Assembly (NCBI RefSeq): GCF_018873765.1
Contig: NC_057925.1
Location: forward strand, 58,602,970-58,666,969
Origin: Telopea speciosissima
Taxonomy: Eukaryota; Streptophyta; Magnoliopsida; Proteales; Proteaceae
Reading direction: 5' to 3'
Length of the DNA stretch: 64,000 bases
The position numbers and the translations under genes were made by a program. Each line of letters opens with the position of its first letter. Within the stretch, counting starts at the first letter, position 1. The notes below the pieces were generated by a model that did no database searches, was not told the origin of the DNA, and was given only the letters and a program-made list of their open reading frames with translations. Of the stretch, positions 11,701-22,186 are shown one piece after another.

Positions 11701-14700
11701 TTTTATCTGAATTATTCCTTGAAAAATAATGGCCTTAGGAGAAGTGGTGAAGAAAGACATGCATAACTTAGTCCTTGTATCAAGTATGACCTTAAATAGA
11801 GCTGATCGGAGGGAAAGGATCCATGTGGCCGACCCCATTTGGTTGGGATAAGGCTGAGTTGTTGTTGTATCCATAGTTGTCATGGCGTCATGGCGCTGGG
11901 GGAAAGGGCATATCGAGGTCTGCCATGATATATGTATAAATATCGAGCGATATGGCTTCCATGGCGTCGCCATGGACGCCGTACCACGATATATGGGTAT
12001 GTCGACCGATATTTGAATATTTAATGTATAAAAGTCAGGTTTATATATATATATATATATATTTTTTAAAAACGATTTAATAACTTAGATGCTTTTTCGT
12101 TAATGTGTATTGGAGGTGTAACTTGAAAAGTTACACCTGCAATACACATTATCATAAAACTTAAAAATATTAAACATAATAACTTATACCCTAATGGGGG
12201 GAAATAGAAATCGCAAAAGGGAAAATCGAGAGGAGAGGGATCGTGACTCCGGCAACAGTAACTTCCAAGCTTCCTGCAACTCTCGAGTCTCAGCAGCCTT
12301 CGAAGTTCGAACTTCTCCAGCAACCTCCAGGACTCCAACTCTCCAAGTAAGTAAATTTTTATTTTTTTTTTTAATTTGGTTCTTCTTCCTCCTCCCAGCC
12401 AGACCTCTTCTTCTTCTTCAGTTCTTCTCCTCCCAGCCTCCGGTAGTGATTACAGCCAGTGGTATCGTTTATTTTTTTATTTTTTCTCTTGCCTTGCACA
12501 GCCACATTTACACACACAGAGACAGGGAGAGAGTCGAGAGACAGAGGGGGGGGGATTTATTTCAGTTAGTAGTCCTCGACTCCTCTCGGTTTTTTTTTCT
12601 TTTTTTTCTTTTTTCTTCTTTGCTTGTACAGTCACAGAGACAGGGACATAGTCGAGAGACAGAGGGGGGAGGGATTTATTCCAGTCAGTGCTGTAACCAT
12701 AGTCCTCTCGGTTTTTTTTTTTTTTTCTTTTTTCTTTTTCTTGCCTTGCAACTAGCTTGCTTACAGTCGCAGACCTTGGGACTTCTTGCCTTGCAGTTGC
12801 AGGCTTCCACATAGACAGAGAATGTATTTTTTTTTCTTCTTCTTGCCTGCACAGTGCCACATACACAGTGTCACACACAGAGACAGGGAGAGAGTCGAGA
12901 GACAGAAGGGGTGAGGGATTTATTACAGCCGAACTATCTCTGTTTTTTGTTTTTGTTTTTTCCTTCTTCTTGCCTTGCAGTTGCAGGGTTGCACAGTCAC
13001 AGAGAAGGTGTTTGTTTTTGATTTTTTCTTCTTCTTACCTTGCACACAGGCACACAGCCACAGGCCCACACATACACAGTTACACTTACACACACAGAGA
13101 CAGGGAGAGAGTCGAGAGACAAGGGGGGAGGGATTTAATAGTTATTACAGCCAGTAGTCCATCATTATTCACTATTCACTGATTTAATAGTTATTACACT
13201 TTCATGAATTAAACCATAGTATATTAGTAGTACACTTTCATGTTGATTTTTTGATGTTATAGGACATATATTATATGACATTAAAAATAGAGAAAATAAA
13301 AAATAAAACATGGTCGGCTCGCCATGGCAACGCCATGACGGGCGACATGTCGATATATCGACGTGACACCCCTCCACCGACTTGGATTGCCGTGACGCCG
13401 TGACAACTATGGTTGTATCTCTTGAAAAATAATGCATAAATCTTTACTGGTGAAACGCTGGTGTATAATATTTGTTTGTAATTATGTTTTTACTTTATAT
13501 TTCTAATTTTTGGGTGGAGATATGATCATTTAGATTATGGTGCAAGTTCAGAAAGTTAGAAAACAACTGTTATGTTGCAATGGTAGATTAAATACTTGCT
13601 AAACGTAATCCATTTTTATGCAGGTGCATGTGCATATTAAGCGACATTTGATGAAGGAATTGCCGGAGACTGATGATGCCGTTGCTCAATGGTGTAAGGA
13701 TATATTTGTTGCCAAGGTATTGCACATTGACATTTTTTGTTTTTATTTAGCATTCGTTTGGTGCTGTTTGAAATGTTTAATTACCTCTGTAATGAGACCA
13801 AGGTAACTATAAATTTTAGTTGTTTCGAAAAGTTATGACCAACTCACTGACTTGGTGTTATGTTGGTATGAGATTTCTATTGTTTGAAATTTTAATTTAA
13901 TTAAGAAGTTTTATTGAGAATTAGTCTTTGAGTTGGTGGCAAGGTACTAAAACTCGGGTCTCGGTACCAACTCGGCTCTTGGAAAAACCGAGACGAGTCG
14001 AGATCTCGCCGAGTTGATGCATTTTTTTTTTCCAACTCGAAGCCTCAACTTTGGGTCAACCCGAGATCCGAGATCTCACCGAGATATGTCGAGTTTTGTC
14101 CAGTTAGGTAAGGTATTTAAGTGGTAGGTGGGTTAAAATAATGGGTCGAAACCGAGATCCAAACCGAGATCCGAGATCTCTCCGAGATATTGCACTTTTG
14201 AGACTCGCAGGCAGTCTCGTCTCGACTTTTCCAAAAACCAAGAAACTCGGTGAGATCTCGCAAGTTCTCGAACTATGGTTGGTGGTATCTTTCTTTGTTT
14301 GGAAAAGGGATCAAGTACTCATGGGAGTTGCAGAAATTTTAATTCCAGTCATATTAGGAGTTTTAGTTTGTCTGATTTTTGTTAGAAGTTGAATGAGATA
14401 GTCTTTTTTAAAGGGGGTCATATGGTCAAATTTAATGGCCTTATTGAAATTTAGGTTGGAGAGGGTGGGCCTTGGTGCGACAGTAAGGTTGCTCCATTGT
14501 GACCAAGTGGTCACGGGTTCGAGTCTGGAAACAGCCTCTCTGCGAAAGCAGGGGTAAGGCTGTGTACATTATGACCCTCCCCAGACCCCGCAGTGGCGGG
14601 AGCCTCGTGCACTGGGTACGCCCTTTTTTTTTATTTATTGCAATTTAGGTTGGACAAGGCCTTATCTCCATAAAGAGGACCCAGACCATTCTGCTGGTTT

Positions 14701-17700
14701 GGGGCCCTTACAGATTGCAACATGTGTCATGATGAGAGGATTGGTACACCTGTAGGTGGTTTCATCTAGGAAATCAACTAGAAATTTTCAGGCCCGAAAA
14801 ATGATTCTAGCCATGTAATTTTGTTCTTTTATTTGAATTGCCTAGAAAATTCTAACTAGAGTTGCGGAAAACTCCAAAATGTCACATGTAGATCAGATGG
14901 TAATAAGTCATTTCATCATATGTTAGTCAGGTATATGCTTATCCTTTGAACATGTTATGTAGCAAGAAATTAGTGCTCCGTTATGTTACAGGTCACCATT
15001 GCCCCAGACCGAGATGTTTCCTTGGAGATCATAGATTGATCTCTGTGGGATAATACCCTTGTTGGCTGTGTCTGAAGCTGTTCTTGTGCATCTGTTCATC
15101 ATAGAATGGTGAATTTAATCCTGATGTTTACATGATTTTTTTGAATCTTACTGGAATCTGGGATTTCTCTAGTCCCTTCTCAGTTCATGAAATTCATTGT
15201 GAATTCCCGCCCTATGGTTTTTTCCCTCAGAATTTCTAATCCAGTTCAGGGATTGATCCAAAAAGGAAGAAAATTGTTTTCTCCGAATGTTAACTAGTTT
15301 TAGCTCATACCAATTGATGCAGTTAGATCACCCAAATAGGCTTATTTTATTGTAAATAAGCTTTGAGTTTGGTTATGTATGTGTTATGCCTTTGATCCAA
15401 TGTGTTTTCATTGTAATAGGCCACTTTAATGGGCTTATAATATGGATAGAGAGGCTAGGCATACAGGATTAGTTACGTGTCTTTATTTATATATATTTTT
15501 TGATTACTATTAAGTGTTTTAGTTAGGCTGGATTAGGATTCTATATGTCCAGTCCTGTTTTGAGTCTGTTTCCTTAATTATTTTAGTTTCCTAATCAATT
15601 ATCTGTTTTTGAGTCTTCTGTTTGTAAGGGGGTCCTGCCCTGTACACTAATCTTAATATCTTATTAATGAGATTTTTGGCTTGAGCCTTTTCTTTACCCT
15701 GTGAGATTCACATTTGCTGTGAGATGCAGATGTATGTGGTGGGATTCCAGTTGAGGCTAGGTGGGATGCTTAATCATATCTTCTTCTTCTCCATCAATAT
15801 TCAAGTACAGTCACTGTTCTCAATTCTTTCTTAAGTTTTCTGTGGGATTCAACCATTGTTTACTAGCTGATCATAAGCCTGCTCAGAATTTAACATTCTG
15901 GAAATTTTTTAACACTGTTTGACTGCTGTTCCTGAACCTAGCGGTACCCCTGTTTTGGGACATTCCTGCTGCAAATAGAAATCCTTACCTAGGGTCATCT
16001 AGCCCTTTCATGGGACTGTTCTTTGGGGAGTTTGTTCCTCACTTCTTACGGAACAATCAGTCCAAGTTTGGTTCTGATCTAATCACTGGATCAAGAGTTA
16101 TTGAAGTTCCTAATTTTCTGGTGATTGACTTGCTGTTTCTGAAACCTATTTTGCATAGCCTAATCTAACCCTCAGATTTCCATTATCTTTTGTAGATTCA
16201 TTCCTACCCAGTAGGCTTTCCTTGACCAGAATTTTAGGGTGATCAGAGCCTCTAATTTTCTGTGATTAGAGTGTTCTGTCATATTCTGTTTTTAAATTCC
16301 AGATTTCATTATTTTGTCAATTGGGTTAAATCTGGCCGTTGACTCATTGCAGTTTTTTTGGGTTTTATTCATCTAACATCCTCCTACCTTTGATCAGAAT
16401 TTGAACTCCATCTGATAAGTTTTACTTTTGACCTTATTGTTGACCTACTTTTGGGTGGGGGGGGGAGTTTACTTGGGATCTTGTTAAAAAAGGGTGTGTA
16501 ATCTCTGAATCTAGGGATCCTACTTCCCCCCCCCCCCCCCCCCCAACACCACCAATGCAATTGGGTGTCCAGTGTCCGCTGCTGTTTCCTTTTCTATGCT
16601 ACTCAACTTTCATTGAATCTGATCATTCTCTTCTCATTCTCAGCCTGAAACTTTTGACTTCTCTGATAATTCTCTGCTCATAAGTGGATCTGATTTCTAA
16701 TTTCTCAGTTTCACGTTGCTTCTTGGATTCTTGCTATCAAGAAATTGATCAATCTTGATCTGATTCTTGAAAGCTATCAATAGCTTGTATTTATCAAATC
16801 TGTTTTCTATAATTTCCAAATTATAGTTTATCATTATTTCCAACAATGATCTCGATTGCCTTCTTGTGTTGGCTGGTGGGTATAATTATGAAGAATAAAA
16901 TTCCTCCTATGAGGTATCCATTACATCGTAACTGCAGGACATATAATTGGAGAGAGAATCTTCCATCCTAACTACATGTTTCTCCTCTATTAACGAGTCT
17001 TTCCAAATCTGATTTGATTTGGACACCTATTGGTTGAGTTGTGTGGCTTCTGCTACATAAGCCCTAAAGTCAAATTAACCAATTTAATTGTTTTTCTCTT
17101 GGACATTGTGTTGTGTATCTGGACTGAGTTTTTCTTAATCCACGGTGAAGGAGTAATTCCTACACTCATGGTTCTTCACTGATGGCCATCATTGCAATGT
17201 GATGATTGGGTGTCTGGGAACGCTGGAGGGCCTTTCGGACCTTCAACTAGTTAAGGGATTGGGTGGGGGGGGGGGAATAATGGTGACGGTAGGATTTTGG
17301 GTGAACCCTTCTCCATAGTGAAGGAAAGCTTTCCCCTATTTATCTTGTCCTACCAACAAGGTTTTGAAACTTGCATTTCAATCTCATTTCGGTCTGATCA
17401 AAATATACCGAAATAGGCAAAATTTCGCTGAAACAATACATTTTTTGCCAGTATGTTTGTAGGCCAATTTGGGGGGGCAAACGGACATATTAAGCTCCAA
17501 TACTTCAGGGAAAGCTTATTTTAGCCTATAAAAACATATGTAAACCTTTATATTGCAAGAAAAGTCGCACAAAGTGGTGGTTTGGATTTGCATTCATGGT
17601 TGGCAGTATGCCAGTATATGCCGAACCTTATTTTATACCTTGTGTAATATTGCCTATTCTACACATTGTTATAGTACTAGAGGATAGAAAAGGCAACTAA

Positions 17701-19309
17701 AACAAGTAAATAACGCACTATGAATGAAGAAACATAATATTGATTAATTATTTGTGAAATAGTACAAAGAACATGTAACATAGACTCATAGAGACCCAAG
17801 TCTCAACAATACAATACTATCTGCAAATCCATGAGTACAAACTACAAAGTGGACCCCTCAGGCCATCTTAATGGCTAATACCACACGAACTATGACATGG
17901 AGGATTGAGCCCACTCGTGGGCGTGCCGACATGCATTTTCCTCTGACTGTATGACAAATGCAGCAAACGATGTCGTTGGAGTGATGTGGCAATCCTAGCA
18001 GGCATGTAGAGGTGAGGTGGAAATTATTCAAGAAAAAAAGGGTTTTCTCCTTCCTGCAGGCCGCAGGAGAAGCTGTCAAAACTCATGAGAACTCGTGAAA
18101 TAATGCCCTTATATAAAGGTCCAATAGTCTTTTCGCCGAAACACCGAAATTTCGACCGAAATTGGGCCGATTTTATAATTCTCCTCCTGTTTTGTCTCAG
18201 CCTTGTCGAAATCAGCAAAATATTTATCCCAGATTTCAGCGAGTTTTTGAACCATGCCTACCAATGCTAATAGCTTTGGCGTCACTTTGGGGTGTAGTAC
18301 CCTAAAATTTTACTTGGTCCCATTATGGTTGGGGTTTCATTGATCCTGGTCTTGTGTATGGGGGTAGTGTATCTTATCCTCTTAAGCATCTATAAGAAAC
18401 TTAGATAGGAGGGAAAGAAAACAGAATACTCATCGAACAAAGAGACTACCCGACTCTTTTTCCCATTTCCAGAAAAAGGTACATGGTAAGGCTCTCATGG
18501 CCGCATGTTTCTTGCGAACAACTAAACTAAGCAAGTGTCTCAGTCAATTGAGGAACTAATTCCCCTTGTTTGAAGTACGTATGTTCAAAATTAATAAGCC
18601 TAGCCACTTAGATGCTGAAGGCAGGAAGCTGTCCCCAAAATGTCTAATGTAGCATACAAGAAGTCAATATTCCTTGACGTAATAAATGCATCCAGTTCCA
18701 CCAACTGGATACATTTACGTTCCATTGTGAGGAAAGACATGCATGGCTTAGGCCTTGCATCATGTATGGCTTTGAATAGAGCTGATTGGAGGGTAAGGAT
18801 CCATGTAGCCGACCCGTTTAGTTGGGTTAAGGCTGAATTGTTGTTGTGGATGTCTTATTTCTTCTGTTTTTTTGCTTGCCAGGATGCTTTATTGGACAAA
18901 CATCTGGCTGAGAATACTTTCGGTGATGAACATCGCCTAGACATGGGTCGGCCAATAAAGTCTTTGTTGGTATGTTTGTCTTTCTCATGATCCTAATGCA
19001 GATATTATGTTAGTTTTTGGTTCTTTCAGAAGGCAGTGCCTTAATTCTCTCTTTTTATTGGAACAGGTAGTATTATCTTGGTCATGTATCCTTGTATTTG
19101 GTGCTGTCAAATTCATCATATGGTCTTCCCTCCTATCATCATGGAAAGGAATCGCATTCTCAGTGGCTGGTGTAGCCCTAGTCACAATCTTAATGTACAT
19201 TTTAATACGATTCTCTCAGGCTGAGCGTTCCACCCGTGCCAAGGTAGCCCCTGCTCGACCCATGAATGGCAACACACCTTCTGAAGCAAGCCGAGAGAAA
19301 CAGCAATAG
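5708..19309 (+). CDS. LPAT2: 1-acyl-sn-glycerol-3-phosphate acyltransferase (LPAT2/3 type), 5'-partial
   Basis: Transfers an acyl group from acyl-CoA to the sn-2 position of lysophosphatidic acid, giving phosphatidic acid in the ER (established for the family). Exons read from splice sites and frame: 5708-5747, 5855-5928, 6219-6278, 7044-7121, 7216-7374, 7498-7623, 13624-13716, 18883-18969, 19067-19309. All flanks are GT-AG and all phases join. The NHRSDIDW block (NHX4D catalytic motif) is in the second exon, VEGTRF in the fifth, and IPRTKG spans the fifth and sixth. The last exon encodes two hydrophobic segments and an ER-membrane tail rich in Ser, Lys and Pro. About 320 residues are present. 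The family is usually 380-390, so exon 1 with the N-terminal membrane segment lies left of the window. No frameshift or stop was seen. LPAT2 versus LPAT3 cannot be separated safely; the symbol is by closest recalled resemblance. Confidence 0.93.
8230..8399 (+). mobile_element. Au-type SINE
   Basis: Same family as 5354-5517. The A box (CGGCGCAACGG) and B box (GGTTCGAGTCG) are present, as is the GCGTACATTATGACCCTCCC body and a run of T at the 3' end. No convincing target duplication was found, perhaps because it abuts an older hAT-like remnant. It sits in the 6.0-kb LPAT intron. Confidence 0.88.
8403..8531 (+). mobile_element. 3' remnant of hAT-like element
   Basis: The text AACACCGAAATTTTGACCGA and the terminal GCAAGTTTTTGAACCATG closely match the right end of the complete element at 17357-18256. 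The left terminus is missing and no target duplication could be paired, so this is a 5'-truncated relative. Confidence 0.55.
9660..10570 (+). pseudogene. Degraded LINE-like fragment (zf-RVT region)
   Basis: Two broken reading frames lie in the LPAT intron. The second (10159-10539) contains a Cys-x2-Cys-like cluster ([18 protein letters not shown]) followed about 60 residues later by [11 protein letters not shown]. This resembles the zinc-binding segment that follows reverse transcriptase in plant L1-type LINEs. The first frame (9667-10101) is not recognisable on its own. No full reverse transcriptase domain remains. The call rests on motif resemblance only. Confidence 0.4.
10905..11345 (+). 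repeat. Dispersed repeat, possible solo LTR (copy 1)
   Basis: Shares long stretches with 15312-15690, for example CCAACTGATGCAG, GGCTTATTTTA.TG.AAATAAG, TTTTCATTGTAAT.GGCCAC and GGGC.TATAATATGG. Both copies lie in LPAT introns on the same strand. The shape (TGATGCAG start, AT-rich promoter-like end near TTAATGA) suggests a retrotransposon LTR, but no primer-binding site, internal domain or target duplication was established. Confidence 0.45.
12101..12151. repeat. 24-bp palindrome with 3-nt loop
   Basis: The left arm, 12101-12124 (TAATGTGTATTG..), is the reverse complement of the right arm, 12128-12151, with a single mismatch. Only GAA separates them. It lies inside the hAT-like element. It would form a very stable hairpin as RNA, or a cruciform as DNA. 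Confidence 0.8.
12517..13140 (+). repeat. Four degenerate tandem copies of a C-T-rich / GAGACAGG unit
   Basis: The word GAGACAGGGA..GTCGAGAGAC, followed by a G run and GGATTTA, recurs near 12517, 12635, 12879 and 13095. Each copy is preceded by a T/C-rich tract and TTGC..GCACA. Unit spacing varies from about 120 to 245 bp, so the array has expanded unevenly. It is confined to the hAT-like element. Confidence 0.7.
13940..14277. mobile_element. hAT-like MITE, 338 bp
   Basis: Starts CAAGGTACTAAAACTCG and ends CAAGTTCTCGAACTATG, an imperfect inverted copy. An exact 8-bp duplication GTTGGTGG flanks it (13932-13939 and 14278-14285). The interior is rich in CGAGATCTCG palindromes. It is non-coding and lies in the LPAT intron 13717-18882. 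Confidence 0.8.
14461..14634 (+). mobile_element. Au-type SINE
   Basis: The A box (TGGTGCGACAG) and B box (GGTTCGAGTCT) are recognisable, and the body TACATTATGACCCTCCCCAG and T tail are present. A 20-bp target duplication with one mismatch, containing AATTTAGGTTGGA, lies at 14441-14460 and 14635-14654. Sense orientation within the LPAT intron. Confidence 0.92.
15312..15700 (+). repeat. Dispersed repeat, possible solo LTR (copy 2)
   Basis: Homologous to 10905-11345, starting at CCAATTGATGCAG and ending near the TTAATGAGATTTTTGGCTTG stretch. The following 1.6 kb (15700-17340) is T-rich and non-coding, with homopolymer C and G runs near 16450, 16530 and 17265. It could be leader sequence of a decayed LTR element, but no gag or pol remains were recognised. 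Confidence 0.4.
17357..18256. mobile_element. hAT-like element, 900 bp
   Basis: Starts CAAGGTTTTGAAACTTGC and ends GCGAGTTTTTGAACCATG, inverted copies of each other. An exact 8-bp duplication CCTACCAA flanks it (17349-17356, 18257-18264). No transposase domain could be recognised, so it is non-autonomous. Its 3' end is shared with the fragment at 8403-8531. It lies in the LPAT intron 13717-18882. Confidence 0.85.
18735..18848 (+). mobile_element. RTE-type LINE 3' fragment
   Basis: GGAAAGACATGCATGGCTTA, then AGAGCTGATTGGAGG and GATCCATGTAGCCGACCC, and a TTGTTGTTGT end, match the LINE tail at 50025-50120 and that at 11732-11871. It ends only about 35 bp before the splice acceptor of the LPAT exon at 18883, so it lies very close to the polypyrimidine tract. 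Confidence 0.75.
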
Positions 19310-19539
19310 GTAGTAGTAGGTAGTTCTGCATCATGGGAAGAATCCCCAACTTGAATTCACAGTGAGGTTTCTAATTATGGGTTTATTTTGTGGATTTTCA
19401 GATGGTATAGGCATATTTCCTAGTTTGTTCTAGTCGCCTTTTTAATCACCCCCTAGTTAAATTTGGTTGGCATTTTTCTTCTTAATTTTGTAAGAAAGTT
19501 CGTATTCATATTGTATGCATCTTAATTTAGGGAAATACA

Positions 19540-19769
19540 CGCTGCCAGGGTTTATTTCCCTCTCACAATGATGACACTCTCTCATTAACAGTGTGGCTTC
19601 TTTTGTGTACATCTCGAAATGCACTCCCTCTCCTCTCCTTATTGGTTTGGCGTGCGCTGCCAGGGTTTATTTCCTTCTCACAATGATGACACTCTCTCAT
19701 TAACAGTGTGGTTTCTTTTGTGTACATCTCAAAATGCATTCCCTCTCCTCTCCTTATTGGTTAGGCGTG
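19540..19769 (+). repeat. Tandem duplication, 2 x 115 bp
   Basis: CGCTGCCAGGGTTTATTTCC through to the TTGGTT..GCGTG end is repeated head to tail at 19540-19654 and 19655-19769 with only a few substitutions. It starts 230 bp after the LPAT stop codon, so it may be in the 3' untranslated region. High identity indicates a recent event. Confidence 0.9.
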
Positions 19770-20197
19770 TAAGATGCTAATATATGTAGGTAACGTGTTG
19801 GTCTTTCTGCTCTTAATCTATTAATGGGAATTGCACGTTATCTACTTAATCCCTTGTTGCCTAGTTCATAGACACCTTGGAGTAGGCTTATATAGGCTTC
19901 ATTATCTATATCGGTTACCGTTGATTCAGATTCAATACAGATCGAGATTTGTTAGCCCTTGTCAGGCATTAATTAAAAAAAAAACAATAGATTATTTTTT
20001 GGCTGATACTCTCGACATCGGTATTGTATCAGTATTTGACCTAGTATGTGTATTGGTGGATTCGATAAACCTGCTCTGGACTAAGGGGCAATGAAAGTGT
20101 GAATTTGTTCTAATCTAAAATCTTAACCAAGACCTAATTCCCGCAAATACACAATAAATCAGGTTAAAATTTTAAAAGGGAAATTGATGACCATGTG

Positions 20198-20253
20198 TTA
20201 GATTGGACGGAACTTAAATTTTGTATTAGATTGGACGGAACTTAAATTTTGTA
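20198..20253 (+). repeat. 28-bp direct tandem duplication
   Basis: The unit TTAGATTGGACGGAACTTAA.. occurs twice in immediate succession, identically, a recent slippage or repair event in intergenic DNA. Confidence 0.9.
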
Positions 20254-20358
20254 TTGTTTGACTCAGGTTTGCTATTCACATCCCAAATTCCAGGTCAAAC
20301 TGAGTCTATAAGTGGTAAAATAGAACTTTTTTAAGAATCAGGAACAAGAGGGTGCACA

Positions 20359-20503
20359 CCGGCTCCTCTCCAGCGCACATCGTGCGGCTGGGGAGCTCTG
20401 ATCCACATGTCAGCACACATCCCGATGTGCTGTAGTGTGGATTGAGGCTTCCTCAGCCGCACGATGTGCTCTGTACACCGTGCCGCGTGGGAGAGGAGCC
20501 CAA
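20359..20503. repeat. GC-rich fold-back repeat
   Basis: The left arm reads CCGGCTCCTCTCC then GCGCACATCGTGCGGCTG. The right arm contains CAGCCGCACGATGTGC and GGGAGAGGAGCC, its reverse complement. Probably a MITE; the ends are not exactly definable and no target duplication was seen. Confidence 0.65.
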
Positions 20504-20647
20504 TCCGCACATTAGTGATCTATGGGCCTGCAAAGACTGGATAGATATGAGGATTGAATTAGGCTCTGAAATTTGACAAAATTTGTTATGATTTGCTACA
20601 CAACTTACATTAAATTGAAGCAATTGGTGTCCAAGGTTGCTAATACC

Positions 20648-20908
20648 ATGGTTTCAAATATTGGTAGTATCGGACTATCGGGTCGGTCATATTAACAGAT
20701 CTGTATTGGTACTGATGCCTGGCCGAACTTGTATTGGTGGAATAGTCTAAGGTAAATTTGTCTAAAAGTCAAAAATTTTATTAAAAGTGAAGACAAAACT
20801 GTCCGAGCCGGATATGGCTGATTCGGTATTGCTATTTGCCAAGCTCGATATGGCTGATTTATCATCACCAAGACCGCTATGGATATCAATACCAATATTT
20901 AAAACCAT
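20648..20908. mobile_element. Terminal-inverted-repeat element, 261 bp
   Basis: Begins ATGGTTTCAAATATTGGTA and ends TACCAATATTTAAAACCAT, an inverted repeat with about two mismatches. The interior repeats CGGTCATA-, GATATGGCTGATT-like words. No clear target duplication flanks it, so its class is unsure; the terminal text resembles the hAT-like elements of this window. Confidence 0.6.
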
Positions 20909-21057
20909 ACAGCATGAGCATGTAAACTGAAAGAATGTAAACTGAAAGAAGATGAAATTTTATCTAAAACCCAGAATCTTGGGTTGCAAATCCAGTCTCC
21001 AGCTCAATGTTGTAAGTTGGGGGAAGCGTGACCCTTTTTTTTTTGTAGGAAACTAAG

Positions 21058-21093
<36 letters not shown>

Positions 21094-22150
21094 TTTCACT
21101 TAAATAAAAATTAAGAGATTAATTAACGTTAATGGGAAAAAAACTAGTATTATTAGATTTGTGAGTGGCTTCATAACCGCCCTATTCAAGAGGCTTGAAT
21201 TAATTATGGTAAAATCTTTCCTATTAGATTGTTTGTTTAATGTAAAAAAATATAGGGTAGGCGGTTTGTTGCCCGGTTGCGTTGCCCTTCCACTAGCGTG
21301 TGGGCCAATGAGGGGGCATCCAACAAGAGGGCACAATTATCATTTCACCCCCTTTTGTGTGATGTAGAGGGAGGAAAGCCACTAAGCAACAAATTTTTTT
21401 TTCTTTTAATAATGAGATTTTCTTATTGACATCCCTCAAGATGTCAAATAATTTGTAATTTTTTTTGCCCTTTTAAATAAGATAATTTTTTTTCCTCCCA
21501 ACGAAGGTAATAATTTGATTTTACATGTGAATTAAAAAAATATACATACGGTGTCAAATTATAAACACTTGAGAGACTGTCCCTTAGGCTCTTTAATAAT
21601 TATCAAAAGTTATTTATAAAAAAAAGGTGCGTCTGTTTGTAACAGAGAATGTAACTATACTTTTGTTGTCCTTAGAAAATGACATGTTAGTTTATTAAAA
21701 GGTCTAAAAACGTAACTTCATTAAGTTCTCTCATCCCTCTTCAAACCACGACTCAGGGGGTAGTTTGGGAAATATAATTAAATAAACCAGAATTCTGCGA
21801 AACCCGCTACAAATAAACTGGATCATATTCTACCCCTGCTACCGCAACCACCAACTCAAACAAAGAAAAAACAAAACTGAAATGAGAGACGGATAGAGAT
21901 TTCGTATTTGATATCGTTTGTTCCAAGGAAATAGGCAAGCGAAGACAATGAAAACCGGGGCAGTGACCATCAATGGCCACAATACCGGCTACAGAAGACG
22001 ACATGGCATCGGGCCATTCCCAACCCCTGCACCTCTCTCTCTCTGCTGGAAAGAATCAGCGACATCCAATGACAATCTCCAATTCACTCTCCTACCCCTG
22101 CAACTCGTCTCTTTTCCTCTCGGGTTCACCCTTTCCCGGCTCTCCAATTC

Positions 22151-22186
<36 letters not shown>

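Larger units (their letters stand above)
11872..13411. mobile_element. hAT-like non-autonomous element, 1540 bp
   Basis: Starts CATAGTTGTCATGGCG and ends CGCCGTGACAACTATG, which are inverted copies of each other. An exact 8-bp target duplication GTTGTATC flanks it (11864-11871, 13412-13419). Eight-base duplications are typical of the hAT superfamily. No transposase is visible. The interior holds a 24-bp palindrome (12101-12151) and a degenerate tandem array (12517-13140). A 206-codon ORF through the array is low-complexity and probably not coding. Located in the LPAT intron 7624-13623. Confidence 0.85.
11732..13420 (+). mobile_element. RTE-type LINE 3' end, split by a hAT-like insertion
   Basis: The left part, 11732-11871, matches the 3' ends of the LINE copies near 50003-50120 (GGAGAAGTGGTGAAGAAAGA, then CCGACCCCATTTGGTTGGGA and a GTTGTTGTT tail). 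The tail resumes at 13412-13420 after the inserted element. A 14-bp duplication CTTGAAAAATAATG lies at 11718-11731 and again at 13421-13434, outside the LINE. A short 3' fragment with its own duplication is the usual product of 5'-truncated target-primed reverse transcription. Confidence 0.8.

Noticed and set aside
12194..12814. A 206-codon open frame and its antisense partner
   Set aside because: They run through the C/T-rich tandem array of a hAT-like element, are low-complexity, and show no domain.
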